A DNA stretch of 64,000 nt from Teretinema zuelzerae. GTDB taxonomy: Bacteria; Spirochaetota; Spirochaetia; Treponematales; Treponemataceae. The position numbers were made by a program, and so were the translations under genes. Below are positions 1 through 9,507 of this stretch, one piece after another. The notes beneath the pieces are model-generated. The model was not told the origin of the DNA. It searched no databases and was given only the letters and a program-made list of their open reading frames with translations. Position 1 is the stretch's first letter, and every line of letters starts with the position of its first letter. The stretch is taken from NCBI RefSeq assembly GCF_021021555.1, contig NZ_JAINWA010000003.1, positions 124,001 to 188,000 of the forward strand, written 5' to 3'.

Positions 1-95
1 AAGCGAAAAAGCACCTGCTCTCCGTGAAGGAAACCAACCCCGGCAAATACGGGGAACGAGCGGATAAGCTTCTTCAGTCGATTCCTTCGCCCTGA
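1..95 (+). CDS. 3' end of an unidentified protein (partial)
   Basis: Reading frame 3 is open from the window edge and ends in TGA at 93-95, giving about 30 residues rich in Lys, Glu and Leu (AKKHLLSVKETNPGKYGERA, then ADKLLQSIPSP in overlap). The sequence looks like the last amphipathic helix of a helical-repeat protein, but it is too short to assign. It is convergent with pcnB, 21 bases away. The other two forward frames are stopped within this stretch, which is the main support for coding. Confidence 0.5.
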   Translation, partial: AKKHLLSVKETNPGKYGERADKLLQSIPSP

Positions 96-116
96 TAGCG
101 ATTCGATCTTCTTAAT

Positions 117-1292
117 CTATACGCTTTCAGGTTTTCTTCTTCTCCGCCTGCGCGGAGCAGGTTTGCCTTCTCTGCCCTCGTCGGGACCGGCGTCCCCGCG
201 GGGCCTGTTTCTGTCGCCCTCGGGACCCTTTTTATCGCGCGGTTTCGGCATGCGCACATGCAAACCGCCTTCCTTCAGGCAAAATCTCACGGCGAATTCC
301 AATTCGATGCGCGGCGGATTCATCGGCATAATGTAGCGTCTGCATTCATGATAGACTTTGTTATACACCTCGGAAGGCGGTCCGTTCCAATCGGCAATGA
401 TTTGCACGAGATCTTTGATCAGGAACACGAGTTTTCTTCCGAGACGGCAATCCTCGCCTTTCGCGACCATAAGGTCGAGTTGTTCAAGGCTCGAGGCGTA
501 ATTCCGCGAAAATCCCGCACTTCCGTCGATCATGCTCGCGGCAGCAGGCTGAAGATACATAAAAAGTCCGTATCGTATCGCGTTTTCTACGATGCCGTGC
601 GCGTTTCCTGAATTGACTATCTTGATTATTTCTTCCGTCAGGCGGGAGGGCGATACCGGCTGCAACAACGGCGCGGATTTGTTAAGAGTGAAACGGAGTG
701 AAAAAGGAATCCTGCATCCGGTGCTCACCGAGTATTTTACTGCGCGGAGCATTCGCACCGGATCATCCTTGAAAATTATTTTTAAAGGAATGACCGGCTT
801 CAGTATCCTGTTTCGGATATCTTTCACTCCGCCGACATAGTCGATCAACTGTTCTTTCAGGGGATCGTAGTACAAGGCGTTCATGGTAAAATCTCTTCGC
901 TGAACGTCTTCATCCATCGTGCCGAAACTGTTTCCGGTCGTGCCGTCGGCCAACGAACGGAAAGTAGAAACCTCGAAGATTTTTTCGCCGAAGAAAATAT
1001 GCACCAGCCTGAAGCGTTTCCCGATGATGCGGGAATTCCTGAACAGGCGCTTGATTTTTGCCGGCTCGGCATTTGTTACGATATCGAAGTCTTTCGGGGT
1101 TTTGCCAATGAGCAAATCCCTGACGGCGCCGCCGACCAGGTACCCTTCGTATCCGTAATTACGCAGATGGCTGACGATCCGCACTGCTTCGGGATCGATC
1201 AGCTCGCGGCGTATTGCATGCTCGTTTTTTGTGTAGATCAGGGCTTTACGCACTGCCTTGCCCCGCGAATCGGGGCTATATCTGGTTAACAT
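117..1292 (-). CDS. pcnB: Poly(A) polymerase / CCA-adding-type nucleotidyltransferase
   Basis: Class II tRNA nucleotidyltransferase/poly(A) polymerase family, 391 residues. It adds nucleotides to RNA 3' ends without a template. The nucleotidyltransferase core is clear: GGAVRD at residues 54-59 and the metal-binding pair DFD at 68-70, then the RRDFTMNAL signature and the DPVRMLRAVK stretch of the neck/head domain. The last 45 residues are Arg/Lys/Pro-rich and probably disordered, as in PcnB tails that bind RNA. An ATG start at 1292 with no clear Shine-Dalgarno was used. It lies 36 bases downstream of the hydrolase gene on the same strand, so co-transcription is likely. PcnB rather than CCA-adding enzyme is favoured by the basic tail, but the two cannot be separated by eye. 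Confidence 0.85.
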   Translation of the reverse strand: MLTRYSPDSRGKAVRKALIYTKNEHAIRRELIDPEAVRIVSHLRNYGYEGYLVGGAVRDLLIGKTPKDFDIVTNAEPAKIKRLFRNSRIIGKRFRLVHIFFGEKIFEVSTFRSLADGTTGNSFGTMDEDVQRRDFTMNALYYDPLKEQLIDYVGGVKDIRNRILKPVIPLKIIFKDDPVRMLRAVKYSVSTGCRIPFSLRFTLNKSAPLLQPVSPSRLTEEIIKIVNSGNAHGIVENAIRYGLFMYLQPAAASMIDGSAGFSRNYASSLEQLDLMVAKGEDCRLGRKLVFLIKDLVQIIADWNGPPSEVYNKVYHECRRYIMPMNPPRIELEFAVRFCLKEGGLHVRMPKPRDKKGPEGDRNRPRGDAGPDEGREGKPAPRRRRRRKPESV

Positions 1293-1328
1293 GAGTGATA
1301 TCTATTTTCTACGGAAAGGAGCTTCCTG

Positions 1329-2279
1329 TCAACGGGAGCCGGCAGGTGCGGCTGTCGACGAAAGAATCTGATCTATCCATCCCCTGATATCGGATGAAAC
1401 CTCGTCCCTGCATGTTTCATTCAGCAATTCATGTCGGGCGCCGGGATAGAGCTTGATTTCCGCCGCGATTCCCCGGTTCCGGTACATGCTGCACAGTTTT
1501 TCTACTGTTTTACCGTAGCCTCCCACCGGGTCATGGTCTCCCGCAATGAGAAAAACAGGCAGATCTCGAGGAATACGGTCGAGATTAGCCTGTTTATGAA
1601 TTTTTAAAAGGCCTGAGGTGAGGTCCTGGAAAAACCCTGCCGTGCAGGTAAAGCCTGTCCAGGGAGACGCGTCGTATTTTTCCACTTCCTTTTCGTCGCG
1701 GGAAAGCCAGGCGTTCGGGCTGGACGGAGCATCGATTTTAGCATTGTAGGTTCCGAACGATAGCTGAGTCAGCAAGGGAGAAGGCTTTTTCCTGCCGTTC
1801 GCCGCGCAAACGCAATCGGCCGCGAACTTTCCTAAAATGGTCATTACCGGGTCGGGGCCGCGTGTTCCGCACAGAACGCATCCGGAAAGAAGGTTTCCAT
1901 GATTTTCTATATAATACTGTCCGATGAACGACCCGAAGGAATGAGCGAATAAAAACACAGGCATGCCGTGAAGCCGCCGGCGTATTTCATCTGTAAGCTC
2001 TTTTTGATCGAGCATTACGCGGTCGAAGCCGTTTTTGTCCGCAAGATATCCGAGGCGGTTCAGGGTTCCCGCCGTTTCACCGTGTCCGCGGTGGTCGGCG
2101 GCGAATACCTCGATGCCCTGGGCGGCGGCTTCGCGGGCGAATTGATCGTAGCGCATGGCGAATTCGGCCATGCCGTGGCTTATCTGAAGGACCGTGCGCA
2201 CCGGCTTGTCCGGAGCCCAGCGATGCACGGCGATTTTTTCTCCGTCCGATGCTGTAAGAAAAAAGGTTTCTGCGGTCAT
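1329..2279 (-). CDS. Alpha/beta hydrolase, lysophospholipase/monoacylglycerol lipase-like
   Basis: Serine hydrolase of the lysophospholipase (PldB/monoglyceride lipase) group, 316 residues, predicted cytoplasmic. The nucleophile elbow is AHSFGS with Ser114, preceded by the family-typical ADHRGHG at 61-67. The triad is completed by Asp250 (GDHDPVGG) and His283 (GARHEL). Likely substrates are lysophospholipids or monoacylglycerols, from family knowledge only. The ATG at 2279 was chosen because GGAGG lies 7 bases upstream; an upstream ATG at 2378 would run into the divergent methyltransferase gene. The intergenic region to that gene is only 37 bases. Confidence 0.8.
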   Translation of the reverse strand: MTAETFFLTASDGEKIAVHRWAPDKPVRTVLQISHGMAEFAMRYDQFAREAAAQGIEVFAADHRGHGETAGTLNRLGYLADKNGFDRVMLDQKELTDEIRRRLHGMPVFLFAHSFGSFIGQYYIENHGNLLSGCVLCGTRGPDPVMTILGKFAADCVCAANGRKKPSPLLTQLSFGTYNAKIDAPSSPNAWLSRDEKEVEKYDASPWTGFTCTAGFFQDLTSGLLKIHKQANLDRIPRDLPVFLIAGDHDPVGGYGKTVEKLCSMYRNRGIAAEIKLYPGARHELLNETCRDEVSSDIRGWIDQILSSTAAPAGSR

Positions 2280-2297
2280 GTATGCGCCTCCGAAATA

Positions 2298-2306
2298 TGA
2301 TATACT
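2298..2306 (+). promoter_or_regulatory. Extended -10 promoter for the RNA methyltransferase gene
   Basis: TGATATACT matches an extended -10 element (TGnTATAAT with one mismatch). A transcript would begin about 2313, four bases before the ATG at 2317, leaving no room for a Shine-Dalgarno. No good -35 box is visible, as expected for an extended -10 promoter. Confidence 0.4.
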
Positions 2307-2316
2307 CCTGTTTCTC

Positions 2317-3456
2317 ATGATTATTATAGCAGAAAAAATGGTCGCCGGGGGATCCTGCCTCGCAAAAATAGACGGCAAGGCTGTATTCGTACCCGGCCTT
2401 CTCCCCGGAGAACGAGCCGATATCGAAATAATCCGCGATAAAAAGGATTACGCCTTTGCCCGCGTGCTTGAGTTGATCGAAGCTTCAGAGCATAGAATTA
2501 CGGCGGAATGCCCCCTCTTCGGCCGATGCGGCGGATGCAGTCTTCAGATGGCCGATTACGGATACCAGCTTGAACTGAAAAAAAAGATGCTTGAAGACAT
2601 CTTTCAGCGTGCGGGAGTTACAACAGCCGAACCGATAGAAGTCGTATCCGGAGATCCGTTCGGATACCGTTCCCGCTTTCAGTTTCACCGAATGACTGCC
2701 GGAGTCGGGTTGAAGGAATCCGATTCGGATACGCCCGTCATGCTTGCCGACTGCCCGATCGCCGCAAGACCGATCCGAGAAGGGCTGAAAGACGGAACTA
2801 TCGCGAAAAGAGCCGCCGAACGGAACAGCGAAACGCGCTTTCACGTGTTTTCAGACGGAGACGCCCTTTGGCAGGAAGATGCAGACGAAGACTGCGAGGT
2901 AACGCTGTGCGGCCGGAAAATCGGCTTCGACGTCAGGGGATTTTTTCAATCCAATCTGCCTGTTTTCCAGAAGCTGGCCTGCCGGCTTAACGAGGATTTT
3001 TGCCGCTGGGGCACCCCCGAGGACGGATCGTTCCTGGATTTCTACGCGGGGGTGGGAACCTTTTCGGTTCTGTTATCGGATCATTTTTCATCCTGCACGC
3101 TGGTCGAACACAACAAACGCGCGCTGCATCAAGCGAAAAAAAACCTCGAGCCCTATAGCGGCAAATCTCGGTTCTGCTCCTGTTCGGACGATGCGTGGCC
3201 TTCGCGCGCGGAGTCCCGAAAACAATACGATTCTGCGCTTATCGATCCTCCGCGCCAGGGAATGTCGAAAACCGCGCTGCAGTGGTTCGCGTCTTCCAAA
3301 ATTCCGGTTCTCCGCTATGTTTCCTGCGATCCGGTCACCCTTGCCAGAGACGCCTCTCGTTTGCAGGAAGCCGGATATCGCCTTATCGAAACGACGCTCT
3401 ACGATTTTTATCCCCACACCGCCCATATGGAGGCATGCGGAATTTTCATCAGATGA
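2317..3456 (+). CDS. Class I SAM-dependent RNA m5U methyltransferase (RlmD/TrmA family)
   Basis: Methylates a uridine in rRNA or tRNA at C5 using S-adenosylmethionine. 380 residues, the usual size. An N-terminal TRAM-like domain is followed by iron-sulfur ligands Cys65, Cys71, Cys74 and Cys146 (ECPLFGRCGGC ... LADCP), typical of RlmD/RlmCD. The Rossmann motif FLDFYAGVGTFS, the motif DPPRQGMS and the catalytic nucleophile Cys337 in YVSCDP are all intact. Start at ATG 2317 rather than 2194, because the longer form overlaps the divergent hydrolase and adds residues unlike the family. The stop overlaps the next start (ATGA). Which uridine is modified cannot be told. Confidence 0.85.
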   Translation: MIIIAEKMVAGGSCLAKIDGKAVFVPGLLPGERADIEIIRDKKDYAFARVLELIEASEHRITAECPLFGRCGGCSLQMADYGYQLELKKKMLEDIFQRAGVTTAEPIEVVSGDPFGYRSRFQFHRMTAGVGLKESDSDTPVMLADCPIAARPIREGLKDGTIAKRAAERNSETRFHVFSDGDALWQEDADEDCEVTLCGRKIGFDVRGFFQSNLPVFQKLACRLNEDFCRWGTPEDGSFLDFYAGVGTFSVLLSDHFSSCTLVEHNKRALHQAKKNLEPYSGKSRFCSCSDDAWPSRAESRKQYDSALIDPPRQGMSKTALQWFASSKIPVLRYVSCDPVTLARDASRLQEAGYRLIETTLYDFYPHTAHMEACGIFIR

Positions 3457-5141
3457 GTAAAATCCCGTTCGTTTTCGGCATATGCCTTGTCGGAATGACC
3501 ACATCCCTCTTTTGCGTCGACGAGGCGCGCACCGATCCGTCTCCCCGCATCGATTCCTCCTGGACCCGGGTCCTGGCCGGCGACGCAGCGGCGGGGCCGG
3601 TTCCGTTCGGAGACCGGTGCTTCATCGTTACCGACGATCGCTCGGTCGCGGCGCTGGACGTCGACGGGCGGTTTCTGTGGAGCCGCGGAATATCTGGACG
3701 CCCTGCCCCATTTATAGGTGTGTCGCCTGAAGGTTTGATTCTGGCGTTTTCCGAGCCGGGAACGATCACTGCAGTGAGCCAGGACGGATATCTGTTATGG
3801 AGGATGAAACGGAGCAAGCTTCCCTCCGGCGCTCCGGTGTTCGCTCCAGACGGGCGAATCTATATCGTGTATGCCGATGAGATTCTCTGTCTTTCTTCCG
3901 TCGGGCGAATCAAATGGGCCGCGGATCTCCCTGAAGACGCGGCGGGCCATCGTTCAAGAATCCTGTCGCAGGACGGATCGGGCAATCTGTTGGTATGCGG
4001 GGACGCAAAGGATGTGATTCGCGTTTCGCCGTTCGGCGAAATAGTGGAACGCGTCGCAGCTTCAAGTTTGAGCGATTCTCCGCTTTCAATCGCAGGACTT
4101 CTTCCCAATCCGGGCGGATACTACGCATATTCAAGCGACGGCAGGATCGTCTGTTTCGACGTCCGGGATACTCGCGCACCGAACGCCCAGCCGACGGAAG
4201 CAATCTGGGAAATTCGGGAATCCGCTTCCGTTTCGGCGTGGAATGCCATAGAGTCCGCCCTCGTTCTTCTCTGCGAGGACGGCTCCCTGTCCGCAAGAAA
4301 CTCGACCGACGGCGCCCTTCTGTGGCGCGGCGGCACGGGAGGCCCTGTTCTGGAACCGGCAGTCGTCGATGTGAGCCGGGATCAAATAACGGTGATACAC
4401 AGCGGGACCGCAAGTTCATGGTCTTTTACAGGTTCTTCGGCATACCGGAAAAAAACCGTCGCGTCGATCCGCGAACCGGCCATGACGTCTTCGGGTTTTG
4501 CCTACCTGTCGAGAACGGACAGCATTATCGACGGAGTCCGTCTTGAAAACAGGATCGGAACTGAAAAAAAACACCGGAAAACCCAAAGATACGCTATACT
4601 GGTTTCTGAGGAAAATCCCTGGATCGGCCTTTTCCCGGCCCAGAACGGCGCGGAAACAACGCTTTTCTCCCGGATTACGGCGGATTTGTCGGAATACGGG
4701 CCGAGCACCAGAGAACCCAGATACGCGCGCGAACTGGTTCGGATTCTTGAGAACCCGGCAAGCCTGAGTTCAAACAGGCAGCGGGCTGCGGCTCTCCTCG
4801 GACAGCTCGGTTCCCTCGAATATCGGGCATTCCTTCTCGAATATGCCTATAAAAACAAGGATCCCTTCGTAATGGAAGGCATCCTTGCGGGGTTAACGGA
4901 GTGCGGGCCCGATTTCGACGGCTCGGTGCTGGAGGCTCTGCGCTATATGTCCGGCGAGGGGCATTCGGGAAATGAATCGCTCCAGCTCGCCTTGTGCGAC
5001 GCGTTGTACAGCGTTATCCGCTATACCGGCGGATCGGTAGCTTACAACGGCACTCAGATGCTCGCGTCTTTCGCAGTCGCTCCCTACAGCGATCGCATAT
5101 CGAATCGAGCGCGATTTTTGCTCGCGCGGTTATTGGATTAA
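3453..5141 (+). CDS. Secreted beta-propeller (PQQ-like repeat) protein with HEAT-like C-terminus
   Basis: 562 residues, exported or periplasmic. Residues 1-22 form a signal peptide (hydrophobic FGICLVGMTTSLFC), possibly a lipoprotein-type cleavage site before Cys21. Residues about 45-400 contain repeating blade-like segments (ALDVDGRFLWSRG, AVSQDGYLLWRMK, CLSSVGRIKWAAD, ARNSTDGALLWRG) of a PQQ/BamB-like propeller. The last 100 residues (RQRAAALLGQLGSLEYRAFL onward) look like helical HEAT repeats. Translationally coupled to the methyltransferase by ATGA, and 14 bases before the P83/100 gene. Probably a protein-interaction scaffold in the envelope; the exact role is unknown. Confidence 0.65.
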   Translation: MSKIPFVFGICLVGMTTSLFCVDEARTDPSPRIDSSWTRVLAGDAAAGPVPFGDRCFIVTDDRSVAALDVDGRFLWSRGISGRPAPFIGVSPEGLILAFSEPGTITAVSQDGYLLWRMKRSKLPSGAPVFAPDGRIYIVYADEILCLSSVGRIKWAADLPEDAAGHRSRILSQDGSGNLLVCGDAKDVIRVSPFGEIVERVAASSLSDSPLSIAGLLPNPGGYYAYSSDGRIVCFDVRDTRAPNAQPTEAIWEIRESASVSAWNAIESALVLLCEDGSLSARNSTDGALLWRGGTGGPVLEPAVVDVSRDQITVIHSGTASSWSFTGSSAYRKKTVASIREPAMTSSGFAYLSRTDSIIDGVRLENRIGTEKKHRKTQRYAILVSEENPWIGLFPAQNGAETTLFSRITADLSEYGPSTREPRYARELVRILENPASLSSNRQRAAALLGQLGSLEYRAFLLEYAYKNKDPFVMEGILAGLTECGPDFDGSVLEALRYMSGEGHSGNESLQLALCDALYSVIRYTGGSVAYNGTQMLASFAVAPYSDRISNRARFLLARLLD

Positions 5142-5155
5142 CTTGGAGGATGTAG

Positions 5156-6790
5156 ATGAAAAAAGCTGTATTGATTCCGCTGTTCTTTGGGCTGCTCGCC
5201 GCAGCCTTTTCCCTTGAAGTAAACCGGACCGAGATTTCTCCTACCTCCGGCGCGCCGGTTATCGAATTCATCAATTATACCGGGCCGCAAAGCGTCGTGA
5301 ATACCGCGGCGGAGATCCGCGCCATCGGAAGCGGCATGGGAAGCGTCATACGGCCAGCCGCCCTTTCCGGAACCCCGCGGGAAACCGGAGACGGCGAGAA
5401 GTATCGGATCATTCACGCGGTCGATCCCTCAGCCGCGTCCGGCTTCGACGCGGACATCCTTATCCTCGGGCCTCAGGCAGGGGTCGACCACATAGACAAT
5501 ATTCACCGGATTCTTTCGGCCTACCTTTCCTCCGCGTACGGATATTCAGAAAGCGATTCGTCCACTCTGGCAGTCTTCATCACCGCCTACAACGCGGTGA
5601 ACCGCGGAAAAATAGACTTTTTCCGTTCGCGCTACAAACAAGCGGTCCTCGGCTGGCTCGAGCCCGCCAAGGTCGGAATCGCGCTGAAATACGATGAATG
5701 GCCGGGGAATACCCAGCTTGTCGTTCCGCTTTCCGAGCCCCGCCTTGCCGGAACGCTTAGCAGCATAGACACCAGCGCGATCAGCAGCCCCGAGGTCGTT
5801 TCTAAAATGAGGGAAGACGACGGAGCCGGCATAGACGATAGAAAAAAACTAGCCGACATCAAGGAAAAGGAAGCGGATCAGGCAGCGTCCAGGGCGACGG
5901 AATCGCAGAAGGCCTCGGCGGATGCCAAAAAAGCCGAGTCAGATAAGAAAACGGAAGCAGCCGAAGCTAAAAAGGAAGCCGGCGCAGCGGTAAAAGAAGC
6001 CGAAAAGGCCCGCTCGGAAGCGGAAGCGAATCCCGGGGATGAAGCGGCCCGACAAAAGGCAGAGGATGCCGAGAAAAAAGCGCAGCAACAGACAGCCGAA
6101 GCTGAAAAAAAAGAAGAAGAGCTCGCTCAAATACAACAAGAAATAACGAAGAAAGAAGAAGAGTCCGCAAAGGATCAGACGCTTGCCGATAAAAAAGAAA
6201 GCGAGTCCCGCACTGATAAAAAAGAAGTTGCCGCCGACGAGCAAAAGGCAGAAGACGCGCGCAAGGAAGAGGAAAAACGACAGAACGAGGCGGCTCTCTC
6301 ATCGGCTGAACCCGCCTGGACGCTCAGATTGACCGACGACGCCGCTCTATTGTCGGAATTAGTGCAAATCAACCTGGTGGACGGCAAGATATTGAAAACG
6401 TCTCCGGTTAATTCCATTCGAGGAAGAACGATATACGACACCGGAACGCATTTGGTAGCTATAGCAGGTAAAAAAAGCGGTTCCGGAGCGATCCGCCTGG
6501 TTCTGATCGATCCCAAATCGCTTGAAATGGCGAAGCAGGGAGAAGATCCTATCGCGGAGCAGAGCGTATTGGTTAAGGGCGGAAACGATTGGTACGCGGT
6601 GATTGAAGGCGAATCGGGAAATTTCGTCGTCGGACGCTTCGATCAGGAATTGGCGGTAAAGGCGAAGTCCGCTGTTCAGGTCAACCCTGCTACGGCAATC
6701 GTGGTAACGCCCCGCGGACTCTTGGTGCAGAACAAGGAAGGCGGCATCCGCCTGCTGCGGGCCACCGACCTTGTCGATCAATCAAGATAA
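5156..6790 (+). CDS. P83/100-antigen family periplasmic coiled-coil protein
   Basis: 544 residues, related to the Borrelia P83/100 antigen family found across spirochaetes; cellular role unknown. A signal peptide covers residues 1-20 (ending AAAFSLEV). Residues 25-220 form the conserved N-domain (EFINYTGPQSVVNT). Residues 222-380 are an Ala/Glu/Lys-rich coiled coil. The C-terminal 160 residues appear beta-rich, with repeats of the WYAVIEG type. TTGGAGGAT stands 7 bases before the ATG. The 3' end overlaps the convergent glgA by 9 bases. This gene is one of the better pointers to a spirochaete host. Confidence 0.8.
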   Translation: MKKAVLIPLFFGLLAAAFSLEVNRTEISPTSGAPVIEFINYTGPQSVVNTAAEIRAIGSGMGSVIRPAALSGTPRETGDGEKYRIIHAVDPSAASGFDADILILGPQAGVDHIDNIHRILSAYLSSAYGYSESDSSTLAVFITAYNAVNRGKIDFFRSRYKQAVLGWLEPAKVGIALKYDEWPGNTQLVVPLSEPRLAGTLSSIDTSAISSPEVVSKMREDDGAGIDDRKKLADIKEKEADQAASRATESQKASADAKKAESDKKTEAAEAKKEAGAAVKEAEKARSEAEANPGDEAARQKAEDAEKKAQQQTAEAEKKEEELAQIQQEITKKEEESAKDQTLADKKESESRTDKKEVAADEQKAEDARKEEEKRQNEAALSSAEPAWTLRLTDDAALLSELVQINLVDGKILKTSPVNSIRGRTIYDTGTHLVAIAGKKSGSGAIRLVLIDPKSLEMAKQGEDPIAEQSVLVKGGNDWYAVIEGESGNFVVGRFDQELAVKAKSAVQVNPATAIVVTPRGLLVQNKEGGIRLLRATDLVDQSR

Positions 6791-8248
6791 CCGGGATAGT
6801 GCGCTTTTGTAGACATCTTCATAGCGTTTCGCGGAGGTGTCCCAGCCGAATTCGCTCGCCATGGCGCGCTTTTGCATGGCGAGTATGTGTTCCTTCTTGT
6901 TGAACCAGGCGTAGGCCGCCCAGCCGACGGTATCATAGATGCTTTGAGGGGTGAGGTTTTCAAGAATGAAGCCCGTCCCCTCGCCCGTCTGTTCATTATA
7001 ATTCTGCACCGTGTCCGCAAGCCCGCCGGTGTTCCTGACTATCGGCAAGGTGCCGTACAGCAGCGAATACATCTGGTTGAGTCCGCACGGTTCATACCTC
7101 GACGGCATCAGGAAGAAATCGGAGCCCGCTTCGATCAAATGGCTCAGCGATTCATCGTAGCCGACATAGGCCTTGAAATTCGGAAGATTCGCGCTGAGGG
7201 ATTTCAGTTCGGCCTCGCACCACGCCTCTCCCGCTCCGAGCACCGCCATCTGAAGCTTTATGTCCGAACACATTCTCCAAACCGAGCCGTACGCCGGACC
7301 GAAGAGTTCTGACACGCCCTTCTGATCGGCAAGACGGGTGATAATACCGATTATCGGAACATCGGGATCTACCGGCAGCCCCATCTTTTTCTGGAGAGCT
7401 TCCTTATTCGCCTTTTTCTTATCAAGCGTTTTCGCGGTGTATTGAACGGGAATCAGCTGATCCTTTCCCGGATTCCAGATATCGGTATCGACGCCGTTCA
7501 AAATTCCGACAAGATCCGTCGAACGGTAGCGGAGGATTCCGTCCATCCTGAATCCGTATTCGGGCCGCTGTATTTCTTTCGCGTAGGTCGGAGAAACGGT
7601 GGTGAGCTTGTCCGAAGAGACGAGGGCTGCTTTGAGGAAGTTCATTCTGTCCCAGTCTTCGAAGCCCGCGGCGTAGAAATTATCCCAGCTCAGTCCGGTG
7701 TACGGGAAAAGATGCTTCCCGTAAACGCCCTGATAGCCGATGTTGTGGATCGTGAATACGCTCGCGGTTTTCGCGAATTCGCCTTTTCGTTCGTTGAATT
7801 TCAACAGTATCGGCGCTAGTGCCGCCGCCCAGTCATGGGCATGGATGACGTCCGGATACCATTGAATTTTTCTGCACAACTGAAACGCCGCGTGTCCGAG
7901 AAGGGAAAAGCGTTGTGGATTGTCGTTGAAATCGGTTTCGCCGGGAACTCCGTACACGCCGTCTCTTCCGAAACTCTGTTCATGATCGATAAAATAGACG
8001 GGAACCGTCGAATCGGGCAAAGCCCCCTGATACACGCCTGTCCAAATCTCCTGGTAGCCCGGATGAACGCCCATAGGCCCGGGAATATGTTCCAGCTTGG
8101 AACGATCGATTTTATAGTACCTGGGCATGACGATGCGCACATCGTGGCCCTGCTTTGAAAGGGCGATCGAAAGGGCGGAAACAGCATCGGCAAGGCCTCC
8201 GGTTTTCGCGAATGGAACAGCCTCGCTCGTAACCATTAAAATCTTCAT
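6782..8248 (-). CDS. glgA: Glycogen synthase (ADP-glucose)
   Basis: GT5 enzyme adding glucose from ADP-glucose to glycogen in the cytoplasm. 488 residues, full length. The N-terminal KTGGLAD loop (residues 15-21) binds the nucleotide sugar. The HDW motif (IHAHDWAAAL), the NGVDTDIWNP segment and the C-terminal SRYEPCGL ... TGGLADTV signature are all present. Strong Shine-Dalgarno GGAGG upstream of the ATG. It lies 35 bases downstream of the aminotransferase, with a TATACT sequence (8269-8274, minus strand) that could give it its own promoter. No other glycogen genes are in the window. Confidence 0.93.
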   Translation of the reverse strand: MKILMVTSEAVPFAKTGGLADAVSALSIALSKQGHDVRIVMPRYYKIDRSKLEHIPGPMGVHPGYQEIWTGVYQGALPDSTVPVYFIDHEQSFGRDGVYGVPGETDFNDNPQRFSLLGHAAFQLCRKIQWYPDVIHAHDWAAALAPILLKFNERKGEFAKTASVFTIHNIGYQGVYGKHLFPYTGLSWDNFYAAGFEDWDRMNFLKAALVSSDKLTTVSPTYAKEIQRPEYGFRMDGILRYRSTDLVGILNGVDTDIWNPGKDQLIPVQYTAKTLDKKKANKEALQKKMGLPVDPDVPIIGIITRLADQKGVSELFGPAYGSVWRMCSDIKLQMAVLGAGEAWCEAELKSLSANLPNFKAYVGYDESLSHLIEAGSDFFLMPSRYEPCGLNQMYSLLYGTLPIVRNTGGLADTVQNYNEQTGEGTGFILENLTPQSIYDTVGWAAYAWFNKKEHILAMQKRAMASEFGWDTSAKRYEDVYKSALSRLS

Positions 8249-8283
8249 TCAGGATCCTCCACCTTTTCAGTATAATACAGCGG

Positions 8284-9486
8284 TTACCAGCTTGCCCGCG
8301 CCGCCTTGAAGGCTTCGGCGGAAAGTTCGATCGAACGCATCGGAGCGCAGAACGCGAGCCGGAACCACCCTTTTTTACCGAACCCGGTTCCGGGAACGCC
8401 GAGAATGCGGTGTTTTTTCATATGGTCGCAAAACTCTCCGTCCGAACCGGCCGTGTGAGCGGCTTCGCGCGGGGCGGGAACCTTGCAGAACAGATAAAAG
8501 GCGCCTTCCGGCAGAAAGTATTCGATTCCGGCTGCGTCCAGCACTGCGGCGAGTTTTTCGCGGCGCGCGGCGTAGAGGGAGTAATCGACCGGCTCGTTCC
8601 AGCATTTAGCGACTACGCGCTGAAAAATAGCCGGCGCGTTGACGAAGCCGAGAACGCGGGTAGAGAATATGATCGCGTCGAGCATGTCTTTTGCGTCCGG
8701 GCAGGCGGGATTCACCGCGGCGAAGCCGATCCGCTCCCCGGGAAGGCTCAAGTTTTTCGCGAAGGAGGTGACGACGACCGTCGCGGGCCAATGCGGAAAC
8801 ACGGGCGACACAGCGCGGTTGTCGTAGACGATGTCGCGGTACGGCTCGTCCGCTACGAGAACTACCGTCTTGCCCGTTTTTACGCGGTGGCTTTCAAGGA
8901 CGGCGGCGAGGCCTGCAATTTCTGCGGCGGTATAAATTTTTCCGGTCGGGTTGTTCGGCGAGTTGATGATGAATACCGAAGTTTTCTCCGTAAGTGCCGA
9001 CGCGATCGCGTCGAAATCGAGGGAGAAATCCTCTTTAGTCGGTATCTGCTTCAACGAAGCTCCGTGATTGCGCGCGTAATGGGTGTATTCGGCGAAAAAC
9101 GGGGCGGGAACGGCGACTTCGTCCCCGGGAGAAAGAACCGCCTTGAAAACGGAGTTCATAGCGCCGGCCGCGCCGACAGCCATTACGATATGGGAAAAAT
9201 CGACCGGAACGCCCTGCTCCGCGCTCGTTTTTTTCGCCATTGCTTCGCGGGTTTCCTTGTATCCGGGATTCGGCATGTACGCGTGAAGGCCTTTTTCCGG
9301 GGATGCCGCTATCTCCGCGAGAACCGCGTGAACTTTGGCGGGCGGCTCGAGATCGGGGTTTCCGATGCTGAAATCATATACATTATCGGCGCCGTACTGC
9401 GCTTTGAGCTGGATTCCTTCTTCGAACATTTTTCTGATAAAGGATGAAGAGGCCATGGACTCTTTAATGGATGGTGCGACAGGCAT
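8284..9486 (-). CDS. Class I/II PLP-dependent aminotransferase
   Basis: 400 residues, aspartate/alanine-aminotransferase fold type I, cytoplasmic. Visible landmarks: substrate loop YDFSIGNPDLEPP, NSPNNPTGKIY, the phosphate-binding aspartate region VADEPYRDIVYD, and the PLP lysine in SFAKNLSLPGERIG. ATG at 9486 was chosen because AAAGGAG precedes it; an upstream in-frame start at 9690 would overlap the divergent regulator and its promoter region. The amino donor cannot be fixed by eye; similar proteins are annotated as aspartate or alanine transaminases. Confidence 0.85.
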   Translation of the reverse strand: MPVAPSIKESMASSSFIRKMFEEGIQLKAQYGADNVYDFSIGNPDLEPPAKVHAVLAEIAASPEKGLHAYMPNPGYKETREAMAKKTSAEQGVPVDFSHIVMAVGAAGAMNSVFKAVLSPGDEVAVPAPFFAEYTHYARNHGASLKQIPTKEDFSLDFDAIASALTEKTSVFIINSPNNPTGKIYTAAEIAGLAAVLESHRVKTGKTVVLVADEPYRDIVYDNRAVSPVFPHWPATVVVTSFAKNLSLPGERIGFAAVNPACPDAKDMLDAIIFSTRVLGFVNAPAIFQRVVAKCWNEPVDYSLYAARREKLAAVLDAAGIEYFLPEGAFYLFCKVPAPREAAHTAGSDGEFCDHMKKHRILGVPGTGFGKKGWFRLAFCAPMRSIELSAEAFKAARASW

Positions 9487-9507
9487 AGTGTTAAGCTCCT
9501 TTCTCGA

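Noticed and set aside
5820-6300. Repeat array or CRISPR in the Lys/Glu-rich coding region
   Set aside because: Similar codons recur but there are no fixed-length repeats or spacers; it is coiled-coil coding sequence.
5939-6302. Minus-strand Phe/Leu-rich frames resembling membrane proteins
   Set aside because: They are the complement of the Lys/Glu/Ala coiled coil of the P83/100 gene; antisense Lys and Glu codons give Phe and Leu.
8410-9447. 345-residue forward open frame
   Set aside because: Antisense to the aminotransferase, whose PLP motifs are clear. No ribosome binding site or motif.
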